Shown: positions 48,809 through 58,683, counted from the stretch's first letter. The stretch is 64,000 nucleotides of DNA from Enterovibrio nigricans DSM 22720 (GCF_900167155.1 NZ_FUXU01000001.1:62001-126000); one strand, 5' to 3'. Numbers and translations: made by a program. The notes: generated by a model from the sequence alone, not told the origin.

Positions 48809-50536
48809 TCAGACCGCGACCATATGTTCAACCATCAATTGAACCGTGCGGTTTCCACGAAACTCGTTCACATCAAGGCGATAAGCTAACTCCACAATTT
48901 GTACCGACGGATCTGGCCAACGGCGCAGATCAACATTGAAGGCGATGGCATCCACCATTTGCCCACCCATCATCGGCTCAACCATCATCTTTAAGTGCTT
49001 ACCACCCACCAGTTTTTGGTGAAGCAGTTTAAATTTCCCATCAAACAAAGGTTCAGGAAAACCTTGTCCCCACGGTCCGCCACTTCTAAGGATTTCCGCG
49101 ACCTCCAGCGAGATTTCGGTCGGCAATAACTCACCATCGGACAAAAACACGCCTTTCAGCTCATCGTCACTGATCACGTTTTGTACTGCGTCATCAAAAA
49201 GACGAGAAAAACGATCAAAGTCAGTCTCAGCGATGGTTAAACCCGCGGCCATCGCATGACCGCCGAATTTATGAATCAGCCCTGGGTTTTGGGTATCTAT
49301 CAAATCCAGGGTATCGCGCATGTGAAGACCTTGAATAGAACGTGCAGAGCCTTTTATCAGCCCATCGCCACCATCCGCAAAGGCGATAACTGGACGGTGG
49401 TATTTGTCTTTGATACGTGAAGCAAGAATACCAATCACACCTTGGTGCCACTCGCGTTGGAACATAGCAAGTCCGCTAGGCAATCGCGTTCCTTCGCCAA
49501 ACTGAAGACGCTCGCAAATCGCCATCGCTTCTTCTTTCATGCCCTGCTCGATTTCTTTTCGCGTCTGGTTTAGGCCATCCAGTTCACTTGCCATTTGACG
49601 TGCTGCCTGAAGGTGCTGACACATCAATAGTTCGACACCGAAAGACATATCATCCAAACGACCAGCTGCATTAATGCGAGGCCCAAGCGCAAAACCAAAA
49701 TCACCCGCCACCAGCGTCGACATGTTGCGATTGGCCACTTCAATTAAGGCCTGAATACCCGGCCGGCATTTCCCGGCGCGGATGCGCATCAAACCTTGAT
49801 GCACCAAAATGCGGTTATTAGTATCCAATGACACCACATCGGCCACCGTACCCAACGCAACCAGATCCAGCAATTCGGCAAGATTAGGTTCCGCAATGCC
49901 ACGTGTTGCGAACCAACCGGACTCGCGCAGGTGCGCACGCAATGCCAGCATCAGGTAAAACGCGACGCCCACACCTGCCAATGATTTTGACGGGAATACA
50001 CACTCATTGAGATTCGGATTGACCATGGCATCCGCATCCGGCAATTGGTGTCCTGGTAAATGGTGGTCAGTCACTACCACTTGAATTCCGCGTGCTTTGG
50101 CCGCGGCAACGCCTTCAATGGAAGACACACCGTTATCCACAGTCATGATCAGTTCCGCGCCTTTTGCAGCCGCTTGTTCCACGACCTCAGGACTTAGGCC
50201 GTAGCCATCATCAAAACGGTTGGGCACCAGATAATCGACATTGGTGCATCCCATCATGCGAAGTGCAGACACTGACAAGGCCGAACTTGTTGCGCCATCC
50301 GCATCGAAATCTCCAACGATAATAATGCGTTGCCCTTTGGCGATCGATTCCGCAAGCAATTCTACCGCCCTTTCAATGCCGTGCAGTGCATCGTAACTCA
50401 ACAGGCCCTTGGCGCTTCTTTCCAATTCCCCTTCATGGGTAATACCACGGTTTGCATAAATACGCTGAAGTAGCGGTGGAATAGAACTCGGGAGCGCCGT
50501 GTTGATAGACGGCTGGCGACGTTTAATTTCAATCAT
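48809..50536 (-). CDS. recJ: Single-stranded-DNA-specific exonuclease RecJ
   Basis: RecJ is a 5'-3' single-strand exonuclease in RecF-pathway recombination, mismatch and base-excision repair. The 575 residues (E. coli 577) show the DHH phosphoesterase motifs VGDFDADGATSSALS and VVTDHHLPG, the aspartates in IMTVDNGVS, and the DHHA1 part with KFGGHAMAAGLTI. The C-terminus holds the OB-like region. It lies between dsbC and prfB on minus (xerD-dsbC-recJ-prfB-lysS, as in E. coli). It works in the same processes as MutH and Ung encoded nearby. Confidence 0.97.
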   Translation of the reverse strand: MIEIKRRQPSINTALPSSIPPLLQRIYANRGITHEGELERSAKGLLSYDALHGIERAVELLAESIAKGQRIIIVGDFDADGATSSALSVSALRMMGCTNVDYLVPNRFDDGYGLSPEVVEQAAAKGAELIMTVDNGVSSIEGVAAAKARGIQVVVTDHHLPGHQLPDADAMVNPNLNECVFPSKSLAGVGVAFYLMLALRAHLRESGWFATRGIAEPNLAELLDLVALGTVADVVSLDTNNRILVHQGLMRIRAGKCRPGIQALIEVANRNMSTLVAGDFGFALGPRINAAGRLDDMSFGVELLMCQHLQAARQMASELDGLNQTRKEIEQGMKEEAMAICERLQFGEGTRLPSGLAMFQREWHQGVIGILASRIKDKYHRPVIAFADGGDGLIKGSARSIQGLHMRDTLDLIDTQNPGLIHKFGGHAMAAGLTIAETDFDRFSRLFDDAVQNVISDDELKGVFLSDGELLPTEISLEVAEILRSGGPWGQGFPEPLFDGKFKLLHQKLVGGKHLKMMVEPMMGGQMVDAIAFNVDLRRWPDPSVQIVELAYRLDVNEFRGNRTVQLMVEHMVAV

Positions 50537-50658
50537 GGAGACAAGACCTGTATCTGACGTCGGTATGACTCGACGACATTATGAATGCGGATTGAGAAAA
50601 CCATTGTAGCGAGCGATTTACAAAGGGAAAGCCCCGCTTGGGGTTTGGCAACACAAAT

Positions 50659-50687
50659 AAAAAAGCGTCGGTAAACGACGCTTTTTT
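50659..50687 (-). terminator. Terminator after dsbC
   Basis: AAAAAAGCGTCG-GTAAA-CGACGCTTTTTT, symmetric, 15 nt past the dsbC stop. It separates xerD-dsbC from recJ, which therefore probably has its own promoter. Confidence 0.88.
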
Positions 50688-50701
50688 ATAGAGTGGAAGG
50701 A

Positions 50702-51439
50702 TTAACCTTTGGCTTGCAGTGTTTCCAACAGACGATCTGCTGGCACATAGCCTCCCAACATGGTGCCATCTTCCAGCATAATAGCAGGCGTGCCAGTGAC
50801 GCCCATGGCGCTGCCCAGCGCCATGTGGCGACGCACAACGTCAGTACACGTATCCGTTTCGACGTTGAATTCACGCGCTTTCGCTAAGTCCATCGCTTTC
50901 GCTTTGTCATCAGCACACCAAATTGCACTCATTTCACCAATGTTTGGCGAGCGCTCACCTGAACGAGGGAACGCTAAATATCGTACGGTAATACCCAAAT
51001 CGTTGTATTGCTTCATCTCACGATGCAGCTTCATGCAGTAGCCACAAGTGGTATCCGTGAATACATTCACCACGTATTTTTCATTTTTAGCTGGGTACAC
51101 GATCAGCTCTTTCTCAACGCCTGACGATTCAAACAACTTCTTGTTGCGCTTGGCTTGAGTAAGCTCCGTCATATTGATGGAATCCGTGTCTGTCGTATGA
51201 AAGAGCTGCCCATAAATGAAATACGACCCGTCTTTATTGGAATAGACAACACCACCATTGGTGACAACTTCATACATCCCTTCAAGCGGCGACTTTTCTA
51301 CGGATTCCACGCTCAATCGATATTTCGTCAATACTTCAGAGATCGCACCTCTGTCCGCACCATCAGCGGCATATGCGCCCACTGACAGCATTGCTGACGC
51401 CATGACGACACTGGAGAGTAGTCGTTTGAATTTCATCAT
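50702..51439 (-). CDS. dsbC: Periplasmic thiol:disulfide isomerase DsbC
   Basis: DsbC corrects wrong disulfides in periplasmic proteins and is kept reduced by DsbD. I choose the ATG at 51439, eight bases after AGGA, giving MMKFKRLLSSVVMASAMLSV and a signal peptide ending near GAYA|AD (245 residues); the frame is open upstream to 51553 but without a signal. An N-terminal dimerisation domain precedes the thioredoxin-fold domain with the active site CGYC (132-135) and the cis-proline in VTGTPAIM. It lies between xerD and recJ, as in E. coli. Confidence 0.95.
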   Translation of the reverse strand: MMKFKRLLSSVVMASAMLSVGAYAADGADRGAISEVLTKYRLSVESVEKSPLEGMYEVVTNGGVVYSNKDGSYFIYGQLFHTTDTDSINMTELTQAKRNKKLFESSGVEKELIVYPAKNEKYVVNVFTDTTCGYCMKLHREMKQYNDLGITVRYLAFPRSGERSPNIGEMSAIWCADDKAKAMDLAKAREFNVETDTCTDVVRRHMALGSAMGVTGTPAIMLEDGTMLGGYVPADRLLETLQAKG

Positions 51440-51552
51440 TACTTTCATCCTGAATAGGGCAAAGCGCATGGCTTTGCAGGCAACGGTTAACTTCTCAGAC
51501 CGGAAAAACAGGAAAAAATCCCGCTTCAGGCAATGTTTTTGTATGCGTTGCA

Positions 51553-52449
51553 TTATGCACGAGGATGGTGCTCCTGATGCAATTGTTTTAGTCGCTCTGT
51601 GGCAACGTGTGTATAAATTTGCGTTGTAGACAGGTCACTGTGACCTAACAGCATTTGTACCACACGTAAGTCTGCGCCGTGATTCAATAAATGGGTCGCA
51701 AACGCATGGCGCAACACGTGGGGAGACAACAGGTCGCTGTCAATGTTGGCCAATGACGCATAGAACTTGATGCGATGCCAGAACGTTTGACGAGTCATCA
51801 TGCGCCCACGGCGACTCGGGAAGAACACATCTGAGGTTTGCTCTCCCAGCAACACAGGTCGGCTGTGAGCCAGATACCGTTCGAGCCAGTCAATCGCCGC
51901 CTCACCCATAGGCACTAGTCGCTCTTTTCCACCTTTACCAATCACGCGAACCACCCCTTGGCGCAAGCTGACATTTTCTGTTGTCAGGCTGATAAGCTCC
52001 GTCACGCGCAAGCCCGTTGCATAAAGGAGTTCCATCATGGCCTTGTCACGCAGTTCGAGCGTGTCTTCTTCATCAGGTGAATCCAGCAATGCTTCTACCT
52101 GCTCTTCGCTCAAATCTTTCGGGAGACGCTTTGGCAATTTAGGACTGATCAGATTAGCGGTCGGATCATCTTCCCGCTGTTTTTCACGATAGAGATACTG
52201 AAACAAGCGACGCAACGCCGATAGCATACGCGCACGACTGGTCTGCTTGTAGTTCTGGTCAAACAACCAATGCTGATAATCCTGCAGTGTATTTGGCGCT
52301 ACCTTTATCAACAGTATGTTTTTCTCTGCCAGCCAATGACACAGTTTTAAAAGATCGTTTCTGTAGGAGGCCAAGGTATTTTCAGACAGACCTCGTTCCA
52401 TCCACATTGCATCCAAAAACTGTTCCACCAACGCCGTGTTTTGTTCCAC
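51553..52449 (-). CDS. xerD: Site-specific tyrosine recombinase XerD
   Basis: XerD, with XerC, resolves chromosome dimers at dif under FtsK control. The 298 residues equal E. coli XerD, and all catalytic residues fall on the same numbers: Arg148, Lys172, His244, Arg247, His270 and nucleophile Tyr279 (GHSDLSTTQIYTHV). This is the housekeeping enzyme, not a phage integrase; no attachment-like direct repeats were seen around it. It heads the minus-strand xerD-dsbC group and is divergent from fldB, as in E. coli. Confidence 0.98.
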   Translation of the reverse strand: MEQNTALVEQFLDAMWMERGLSENTLASYRNDLLKLCHWLAEKNILLIKVAPNTLQDYQHWLFDQNYKQTSRARMLSALRRLFQYLYREKQREDDPTANLISPKLPKRLPKDLSEEQVEALLDSPDEEDTLELRDKAMMELLYATGLRVTELISLTTENVSLRQGVVRVIGKGGKERLVPMGEAAIDWLERYLAHSRPVLLGEQTSDVFFPSRRGRMMTRQTFWHRIKFYASLANIDSDLLSPHVLRHAFATHLLNHGADLRVVQMLLGHSDLSTTQIYTHVATERLKQLHQEHHPRA

Positions 52450-52634
52450 GATTCACTCTCTTTATGTACATTTTTTCTGTCGTCAAACTACCTCACCCCT
52501 ATCAGAATGCAAAGAGGAAGCACACGGCAATCTTCAAATGATGGAGTTTTCAGCCAATCACCTGTTACTTAAAGGGTAGAGATAGAGAGCGTCGAGGGGT
52601 AGAATCGCGCCAGATGCAACAGCAGGATTGAGAC

Positions 52635-53153
52635 ATGAAAATAGGTTTGTTTTACGGCTCGACGACGTGTTACACCGAGATGGCGGCAGAAAAGATTCGC
52701 GATATCCTGGGTGACGATCTGGTCGATATTCACAATATCAAAGAAACCCCCGTCACGACGATGAACCAGTACGATCTACTGTTGCTAGGCATTTCCACTT
52801 GGGATTTTGGCGAGCTACAAGAAGATTGGGAAGCTGTTTGGTCAGAGCTGAACGGCTTACAGTTGCAAGGGAAAGTGGCAGCCCTGTTTGGCCTTGGCGA
52901 TCAAGAAGGTTACGCTGAATGGTATCTTGATGCCATGGGCATGCTGCATGATGAACTGCTAGCCACCGGCTTAAAATTTGTTGGCTACTGGCCAACGGCT
53001 GGCTACACCTTTGAAGCATCAAAAGCCGTGACCGAAGACGGCACCCAGTTTGTCGGTCTGGCACTGGATGAAGATAGCCAATACGACAAGAGCGACGAGC
53101 GTATTGCAAGCTGGTGCGAGAAGGTACTCGTCGAATACCAAGAACTGCTCTAA
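52635..53153 (+). CDS. fldB: Flavodoxin FldB
   Basis: A long-chain flavodoxin of 172 residues carrying FMN as a low-potential electron donor. The N-terminal phosphate-binding loop is [18 protein letters not shown]; the flavin-stacking loops lie near [12 protein letters not shown] (about 55-66) and [17 protein letters not shown] (about 94-110). Together with the position divergent from xerD, this points to fldB rather than fldA. In E. coli fldB belongs to the SoxRS regulon; no SoxS site was checked here. A symmetric terminator follows, shared with brnQ. Confidence 0.93.
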   Translation: MKIGLFYGSTTCYTEMAAEKIRDILGDDLVDIHNIKETPVTTMNQYDLLLLGISTWDFGELQEDWEAVWSELNGLQLQGKVAALFGLGDQEGYAEWYLDAMGMLHDELLATGLKFVGYWPTAGYTFEASKAVTEDGTQFVGLALDEDSQYDKSDERIASWCEKVLVEYQELL

Positions 53154-53170
53154 TACCTGCATACAGGTAT

Positions 53171-53199
53171 AAAAAAACCACCGCATGCGGTGGTTTTTT
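53171..53199. terminator. Bidirectional terminator between fldB and brnQ
   Basis: AAAAAAACCACCGCATGCGGTGGTTTTTT: a long symmetric stem with A7 and T6 arms between convergent genes. Confidence 0.92.
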
Positions 53200-53216
53200 C
53201 GTATTCGAGTTTGCGA

Positions 53217-54521
53217 TTACGCGTGGCTTGACTCGCCTTTGCTTTGACCGGCAAAGCGTACCGCAACCAGCGCGATAACCGTTGGCAACAACCACGCCAT
53301 TCCATAGTTGAATAACGGCAGCACTTTCAGTGCAGACACATCAACCCCCGCGACCTTGGCAGCATCAAACAATGCAAACACCAAAGACACGCCCAGTACG
53401 ACACGATACGCTAATGCAGGGTTTGGCATAAAACGACGCAGGAAAGTCAGCGCAATCAATGCAATTGCCACAGGGTACAGCGCGAACAGCACCGGTACTG
53501 ATATCGCAATCAGCTGGTTCAGACCCACATTTGCCACTACCGCACACGCAATTGACAGAATCACAACCCACTGACGGTAGGTGATTTTAGTCAGGGTGCT
53601 GAAATAATCCGAACACGCTGATACAAGGCCGATAACCGTGGTCAGACACGCCAACACAATAATGGTAGACAGAATGATCTGACCGGCAGGGCCGAACAAA
53701 GCCAAAACGTAAGCAGACAGAATCGCACCGCCGTTGGTTGCGCCTGCGGCAACACCTGTCGCTGTCGCGCCCAGATAGAACAGAGACACATAAACAAACG
53801 CCAGACCTGCCGCCGCAATGATGCCCGCGTAAATCAGGTATTGACAGGTTTTCGCCTGATCCGTGATGCCTTTCTTACGAATCACGTCGACAATCAGCAT
53901 ACCAAACATCAGCGCCGCAAACGTGTCCATGGTGTTGTAGCCTTCAAGGAAACCCGTCGTAAACGCTTGGTCTACGTACGCACCTTGTGCAGCGGCGATG
54001 TCACCCTGAGGGTTAACCACCACAGCAATTGCCAGAACCGCCAACGCCGCAAATAACGCAGGCGTCAACAATTTACCAATGGTGTCAATCAGCTTGCCTT
54101 GAGACAAAGAGAAGAACATTGCCACAGCAAAGAAAATAATAGAGAAGATGGTCAATTCAAACTGACCAACATTACCCAAGAAAGGCTTAAAGCCTAATTC
54201 ATAGGCAACAAGACCTGCGCGAGGTGCCGCAAAAGCTGGACCAATAATAATGAAGATCAGCACCGCCATCAGTGTTGCGACTGATGCAGGGAGGTCTCGT
54301 GTTAGACCTTTCCAACCACCACCCGCCACGGCAACTGCAATGATGCCAATGAGCGGAAGACCGACGGCTGTAATAAGAAAACCGAACATTGCAGACATGG
54401 TGTGCTCACCCGCCATGAAACCTGCCAGCGGTGGGAAGATGATGTTGCCTGCTCCTAGGAAAAACGCAAAGGTCATAAACCCTAGCGCGAGTATATCGCT
54501 AACCTTTAAACTCTCTCTCAC
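53217..54521 (-). CDS. brnQ: Branched-chain amino acid transporter BrnQ (LIV-II)
   Basis: BrnQ takes up leucine, isoleucine and valine with Na+ (or H+). The 434-residue inner-membrane protein has about 12 helices and the family start LKVSDILALGFMTFAFFLGAGNIIFPP, quoted in part: MTFAFFLGAGNIIFPPLAG. Other conserved parts include GPAFAAPRAGLVAYELGF and CLTTVIGLVSACSDYF. The ATG at 54521 faces trmN6 across 278 bp containing a long inverted repeat. No partner gene follows; fldB converges. Confidence 0.95.
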   Translation of the reverse strand: MRESLKVSDILALGFMTFAFFLGAGNIIFPPLAGFMAGEHTMSAMFGFLITAVGLPLIGIIAVAVAGGGWKGLTRDLPASVATLMAVLIFIIIGPAFAAPRAGLVAYELGFKPFLGNVGQFELTIFSIIFFAVAMFFSLSQGKLIDTIGKLLTPALFAALAVLAIAVVVNPQGDIAAAQGAYVDQAFTTGFLEGYNTMDTFAALMFGMLIVDVIRKKGITDQAKTCQYLIYAGIIAAAGLAFVYVSLFYLGATATGVAAGATNGGAILSAYVLALFGPAGQIILSTIIVLACLTTVIGLVSACSDYFSTLTKITYRQWVVILSIACAVVANVGLNQLIAISVPVLFALYPVAIALIALTFLRRFMPNPALAYRVVLGVSLVFALFDAAKVAGVDVSALKVLPLFNYGMAWLLPTVIALVAVRFAGQSKGESSHA

Positions 54522-54648
54522 TTCGAACTACCTTTGTGTGTTTGCATATTATTTCTGTAATCAGTCGGTTAGCCTTTTGGTTATTTTTACTAAGCTTTAC
54601 CGATTAAGCAGAATAATGACGAAGTTTCACCCCTCAGACAATAGGGCA

Positions 54649-54679
54649 ATTAAAAATAGATGATTAATCTATTTTTAAT
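54649..54679. promoter_or_regulatory. 31-bp AT-rich inverted repeat between brnQ and trmN6
   Basis: ATTAAAAATAGAT (54649-54661) and ATCTATTTTTAAT (54667-54679) are perfect 13-bp arms around GATTA. It lies 128 bp upstream of brnQ and 121 bp upstream of trmN6. It could be a regulator's operator or a cruciform; it lacks the GC core of a terminator. Confidence 0.55.
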
Positions 54680-54799
54680 AAAATAAATGGAATTATAATT
54701 TAACTTTGCTCACTTTAACCGCATTTAGAAAAGTTAGAAGCCCAAATCACAACAACATTAAAACAACATATTTAACCGTATTTTAAGGTTTAACACGTT

Positions 54800-55522
54800 A
54801 TGTCTTCTGTGAAAAAAGCAAATAAACGCTTTCAATTCAAGCAGTTTACGATTGAAGATAAAGGTTGTGGTATGCCAGTCAGTACAGACGGCGTGCTGCT
54901 TGGGGCATGGGCTCACGCAAGCGGAGATGCGTCTATTCTCGATATTGGCACGGGAACTGGGCTGCTAGCCCTCATGATGGCGCAACGTTTTCCATCCGCT
55001 GATATCACTGCACTGGATATCGATTTGCATGCTGTTAAAGCGGCAAAGTACAACGCAGAACAATCTGCTTGGGCGAAACGCATTTACGTCGCCCATCAAG
55101 ATGTAAAATCATGGAAAAGCACAGACACCTTTGATGTCATCATCTGCAATCCGCCCTATTTCAATTCAGGACTTCAAGCAGAAGATGCGCGCCGAGCAAT
55201 GGCAAGACATACTGACTCGTTGTCCCACGACGATCTGCTAAACGTCTTGGCGTCTCGACTATCGCGCAATGGCGTCGCTTATTTGATATTACCTTCATAT
55301 GAAGCAGACCAGTTGATCGCTAAAAGTCATCAACATCACTTGTTTTGCTGTCGCACTGTGGATGTCAAGACAACACCGACGAAACCCGTCAACCGAAAAC
55401 TGATTGCTTTATCTGCAAACAAAAAAAACGAGACGGATAAAGAAATGCTTATTATTCAATCAGATAATTCATACACGAAAGAATTTGTGGCGTTAACGAA
55501 GGATTTTTACCTAAAGATGTGA
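54800..55522 (+). CDS. trmN6: tRNA1(Val) adenine-37 N6-methyltransferase
   Basis: TrmN6 (YfiC) methylates A37 of tRNA1-Val. The 240 residues carry the SAM-binding motif ILDIGTGTGLLALMMA (about 46-61), an acidic ALDIDLHAV and the N6-adenine catalytic motif NPPY (117-120). The start MSSVKKANKRFQFKQFTIED gives the family length. In E. coli yfiC and srmB are divergent neighbours; here both are on plus, with srmB 112 bases after the trmN6 stop, a local rearrangement. Confidence 0.93.
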   Translation: MSSVKKANKRFQFKQFTIEDKGCGMPVSTDGVLLGAWAHASGDASILDIGTGTGLLALMMAQRFPSADITALDIDLHAVKAAKYNAEQSAWAKRIYVAHQDVKSWKSTDTFDVIICNPPYFNSGLQAEDARRAMARHTDSLSHDDLLNVLASRLSRNGVAYLILPSYEADQLIAKSHQHHLFCCRTVDVKTTPTKPVNRKLIALSANKKNETDKEMLIIQSDNSYTKEFVALTKDFYLKM

Positions 55523-55634
55523 CAGCCTCACTTGAAATCAAAACAATTTCACAGGTAGTAAATCGCGCTAAGCGGTGCATCTTGAGAGAATTTGGGTATA
55601 ATCCGCCCCCTAACTATGAGTGGAGAAACTACGC

Positions 55635-56888
55635 GTGCGAACTTTTGCTGAATTAGAACTGGATCCTCAACTGCTAATGGCTGTGGATGACATGGGCTTT
55701 GAGCGACCAACAGCGATCCAGGCTGACGTTATCCCTCATGGAATGGATGGCCGTGATGTACTGGCTTCAGCGCCAACCGGAACGGGTAAAACCGCCGCAT
55801 TTGTATTGCCATTGCTGCAACACTTGCTGGATTACCCACGTCAAAGACCAGGCCCTGCACGCGCATTGATCCTGACTCCTACTCGTGAATTGGCGATTCA
55901 AGTCGCTGATCAAGCCCGTGCGTTAGCAAAATATACTGATCTGAAAATTATCACGATCACTGGTGGTATCTCTTACCAAGAGCACGCGGAAATTCTGGGT
56001 AAAACACAAGACATCGTGGTAGCAACACCAGGTCGCTTGATGGAGTACGTAGAAGGCGAACGCTTTGACTGTCGCGCCATTGAAAGCTTGGTGCTTGACG
56101 AAGCTGACCGCATGCTCGACATGGGTTTTGGCCCTGCCGTTGATCGTCTGTCACACGAGTGCCGCTGGCGTAAGCAAAGTATGCTTTTCTCTGCAACGCT
56201 GGAAGGAAAAGGCATCGATGGTTTCAAAAACACGCTTCTGACCGATCCTGTTGAAGTGGTTGCTGAGCCACCACGTCGTGAACGCAAAAAAATCACACAG
56301 TGGTACTACCGTTGTGATGACATGGCACATAAAAATGCTTTGCTGAAATCGATCCTTGCCGATCAAGCAGAACGTGCAATCATCTTTTTTAAGACCCGTG
56401 AACGCTTAGCCGCAGTGCGTGAAGAGCTCACAAGAGCGAAAATCCCTTGCGCATGGCTACAAGGCGAAATGGCACAGGCAAAACGTACTTACGCCGTAGA
56501 ACGATTCACCAGCGGTGAAATCAACGTATTGCTGGCAACTGACGTTGCTGCACGCGGTATCGACGTGCCTGACATCGACCACGTGATCAACTTTGACTTA
56601 CCGCGCAAAGCCGACGTATACCTTCACCGAATCGGCCGCACCGCTCGCGCGGGTAAAAAAGGTAACGCTATTTCACTCGTTGAAGCACACGATCAACAAA
56701 TGATGGATCGTATCTGCCGTTATATGAAAGAAGATGTAAAAGAACGTTACGTGGATGGTTTGAAGCCGAAACATAAAAAAGCTGAATTTAAGAAGAAAAA
56801 GAAAAAGCTGTCGAAGAAAGAAGTTAAAGGAAAAGTAAAGAAATCGGCAAAAAAAGCAGCCAAAAAAGCAGCCAAAACAACTGATTAA
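55635..56888 (+). CDS. srmB: ATP-dependent RNA helicase SrmB
   Basis: SrmB is a DEAD-box helicase in early 50S assembly. Homology starts at RTFAELELDPQLL; the GTG at 55635 has GGAG nine bases before it and is preferred (417 residues), though a GTG at 55620 is possible. Motifs in order: Q motif FERPTAIQ, APTGTGKT (I), PTRELA (Ia), LDEADRMLD (II), FSATLEG (III), ATDVAARGIDVPD (V) and HRIGRTARAG (VI). The tail is extremely lysine-rich (KKKKKLSKKE). The gene is followed by a terminator. Confidence 0.95.
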   Translation: MRTFAELELDPQLLMAVDDMGFERPTAIQADVIPHGMDGRDVLASAPTGTGKTAAFVLPLLQHLLDYPRQRPGPARALILTPTRELAIQVADQARALAKYTDLKIITITGGISYQEHAEILGKTQDIVVATPGRLMEYVEGERFDCRAIESLVLDEADRMLDMGFGPAVDRLSHECRWRKQSMLFSATLEGKGIDGFKNTLLTDPVEVVAEPPRRERKKITQWYYRCDDMAHKNALLKSILADQAERAIIFFKTRERLAAVREELTRAKIPCAWLQGEMAQAKRTYAVERFTSGEINVLLATDVAARGIDVPDIDHVINFDLPRKADVYLHRIGRTARAGKKGNAISLVEAHDQQMMDRICRYMKEDVKERYVDGLKPKHKKAEFKKKKKKLSKKEVKGKVKKSAKKAAKKAAKTTD

Positions 56889-56915
56889 CAGCTAAATAAT
56901 CTAACCAGAACACAG

Positions 56916-56942
56916 AAAGGAGGCATAATGCCTCCTTTTTTG
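56916..56942 (+). terminator. Terminator after srmB
   Basis: AAAGGAGGC-ATAAT-GCCTCCTTTTTTG, 27 nt past the srmB stop. Confidence 0.9.
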
Positions 56943-57063
56943 TTTTTCGCGCTCAGTCGCAGCAAGTTATGCTATTAAACATAATGATTAGCAGTTGAAG
57001 ATCATGATCACAAAGCGCAACATTTACAACACAAAGATGTAACAATATGTAGCGAATTAAGAT

Positions 57064-57080
57064 TATCCTGCGGCAGGATA
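57064..57080 (+). promoter_or_regulatory. Inverted repeat before the first AGCS symporter gene
   Basis: TATCCTG-CGG-CAGGATA, 7-bp arms, 42 bp upstream of the ATG at 57123. It could be a repressor operator near the promoter or a leader hairpin. No glycine riboswitch consensus was found in the 234-bp gap. Confidence 0.45.
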
Positions 57081-57122
57081 TTAAATGATCTATCCAATAT
57101 TTCATTTTAAAAGGATCTTTCA

Positions 57123-58667
57123 ATGCAATCTGTTGTAGAGTTTTTAAACAATATTATCTGGAGTCCAGTACTCATTTATCTGTGTCTGGGTGCAGGTTTG
57201 TTCTACTCCATCATTACGCGCTTTGTTCAAGTACGACAATTTAGAGAAATGTGTCGCCTACTCTTTTCGGGCAAAAGCTCTTCCAAGGGTATTTCATCGT
57301 TTCAAGCACTCGCCGTTTCACTCTCAGGCCGTGTTGGTACCGGTAATATTGCTGGTGTCGCAGCGGCTATCGGGTTTGGTGGCCCAGGTGCGGTATTCTG
57401 GATGTGGATCGTCGCGTTCTTAGGCGCAGCGACCGCATACTCCGAGTCCACACTGGCGCAGATATACAAAGAAGAAGACAACGGTGAGTTCCGCGGTGGC
57501 CCTGCGTATTACATCGAAAAAGCCATGGGCCAGAAATGGTATGCATGGCTCTTCGCTATCGCGACCATCTTTGCATGTGGTGTTCTACTTCCGGGTGTGC
57601 AATCCAACAGTATCGGTAATGCTATCGAAGCCGCATTTGGCTCCGGAGATATGATTGAAACTGCGTTGGGTACATTCAGCGTTGCGAAAATTACCACAGG
57701 TGCATTCATCTCTGTTTTGCTGGCCTTCATCATTTTTGGTGGCGTAAAACGGATCGCGAGTTTTACTCAGATTGTCGTACCTTTCATGGCTCTGGCATAC
57801 GTGATCATCGCATTCGTGATCATTTTGCTAAACATCACCGAAGTCCCGGGTATTATCGCACTTATCGTGGGTGATGCCTTCTCGCCAATGGCCGGCTTTG
57901 GCGCCGCAATTGGGTGGGGTGTAAAACGTGGTATCTACTCAAATGAAGCAGGCCAAGGAACCGGCCCTCACGCGGCGGCAGCAGCCAATGTTGAACATCC
58001 AGCTCAGCAAGGTTTGGTTCAGTCATTCTCCATCTACATTGATACCCTGTTGGTGTGTTCAGCCACCGCATTTATGATCCTCATCACCGGTGCGTATAAC
58101 GTACATGGTCCGGGTGAAGCATTTATCATCCAGAATCTGGCCGCAGATATCAGTGCAAACGGTCCGGTATTTACGCAACTGGCTGTAGAAAGCACCATGT
58201 CAGGCTGGGGTAAAAACTTCATCGCTCTCGCGCTGTTCTTCTTCGCCTTCACCACGATATTGGCTTACTACTACATCGCAGAAACCAATATCGCGTACCT
58301 TCGCCGCACCATAAAAGTACCTGGGATGATGTTTGTTCTTAAACTCGTCCTGATTGCTTCGGTATTTTACGGCACGGTGAAAGCAGCAAGTATGGCATGG
58401 GCAATGGGCGATATCGGTGTGGGCTTGATGGCATGGCTAAATATCGTGGGTATCGTGATTATTTTCTTCTTGAGCAAGCCAGCACTAAAGGCCTTGAAGG
58501 ACTACGAGCGTCAGCAAAAAGAAGGTGTAGAAGAATACATCTTTGACCCTGTAAAACTGGGTATCAAAAATGCAGACTACTGGGAGCACAGACTGACGCG
58601 AAGAGCGCAGGAACAATCGTCAACCTCTGACGACAAACCCGGCGAGCCAGTAAACCCAACTGCCTAA
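57123..58667 (+). CDS. Alanine/glycine:cation symporter (AGCS family), first copy
   Basis: A sodium-coupled amino acid symporter (AlsT/DagA type), 514 residues with about 11 helices. The family signature is split over VSLSGRVGTGNIAGVAAAIG (about 65-84) and GPGAVFWMWIVAFLGAATAYSESTLAQIYK, with GAAIGWGVKRGIYSNEAGQG (about 260-279) later. AAGGATCTTTCA precedes the ATG. A second, distinct AGCS gene lies on the other side of yaaA (59.6-61.1 kb); the two proteins share the signatures but differ clearly in sequence. Alanine, glycine or serine are possible substrates; no choice can be made. Confidence 0.93.
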   Translation: MQSVVEFLNNIIWSPVLIYLCLGAGLFYSIITRFVQVRQFREMCRLLFSGKSSSKGISSFQALAVSLSGRVGTGNIAGVAAAIGFGGPGAVFWMWIVAFLGAATAYSESTLAQIYKEEDNGEFRGGPAYYIEKAMGQKWYAWLFAIATIFACGVLLPGVQSNSIGNAIEAAFGSGDMIETALGTFSVAKITTGAFISVLLAFIIFGGVKRIASFTQIVVPFMALAYVIIAFVIILLNITEVPGIIALIVGDAFSPMAGFGAAIGWGVKRGIYSNEAGQGTGPHAAAAANVEHPAQQGLVQSFSIYIDTLLVCSATAFMILITGAYNVHGPGEAFIIQNLAADISANGPVFTQLAVESTMSGWGKNFIALALFFFAFTTILAYYYIAETNIAYLRRTIKVPGMMFVLKLVLIASVFYGTVKAASMAWAMGDIGVGLMAWLNIVGIVIIFFLSKPALKALKDYERQQKEGVEEYIFDPVKLGIKNADYWEHRLTRRAQEQSSTSDDKPGEPVNPTA

Positions 58668-58683
58668 CGTTGCACGGCATAAA

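Noticed and set aside
51553-52449. Tyrosine recombinase as sign of a mobile element
   Set aside because: All residues match housekeeping XerD, in its usual place beside fldB and dsbC; no attachment repeats or cargo.
56946-57122. Glycine riboswitch before the first AGCS gene
   Set aside because: Expected from V. cholerae, but the conserved aptamer core was not found here or upstream of the second copy.
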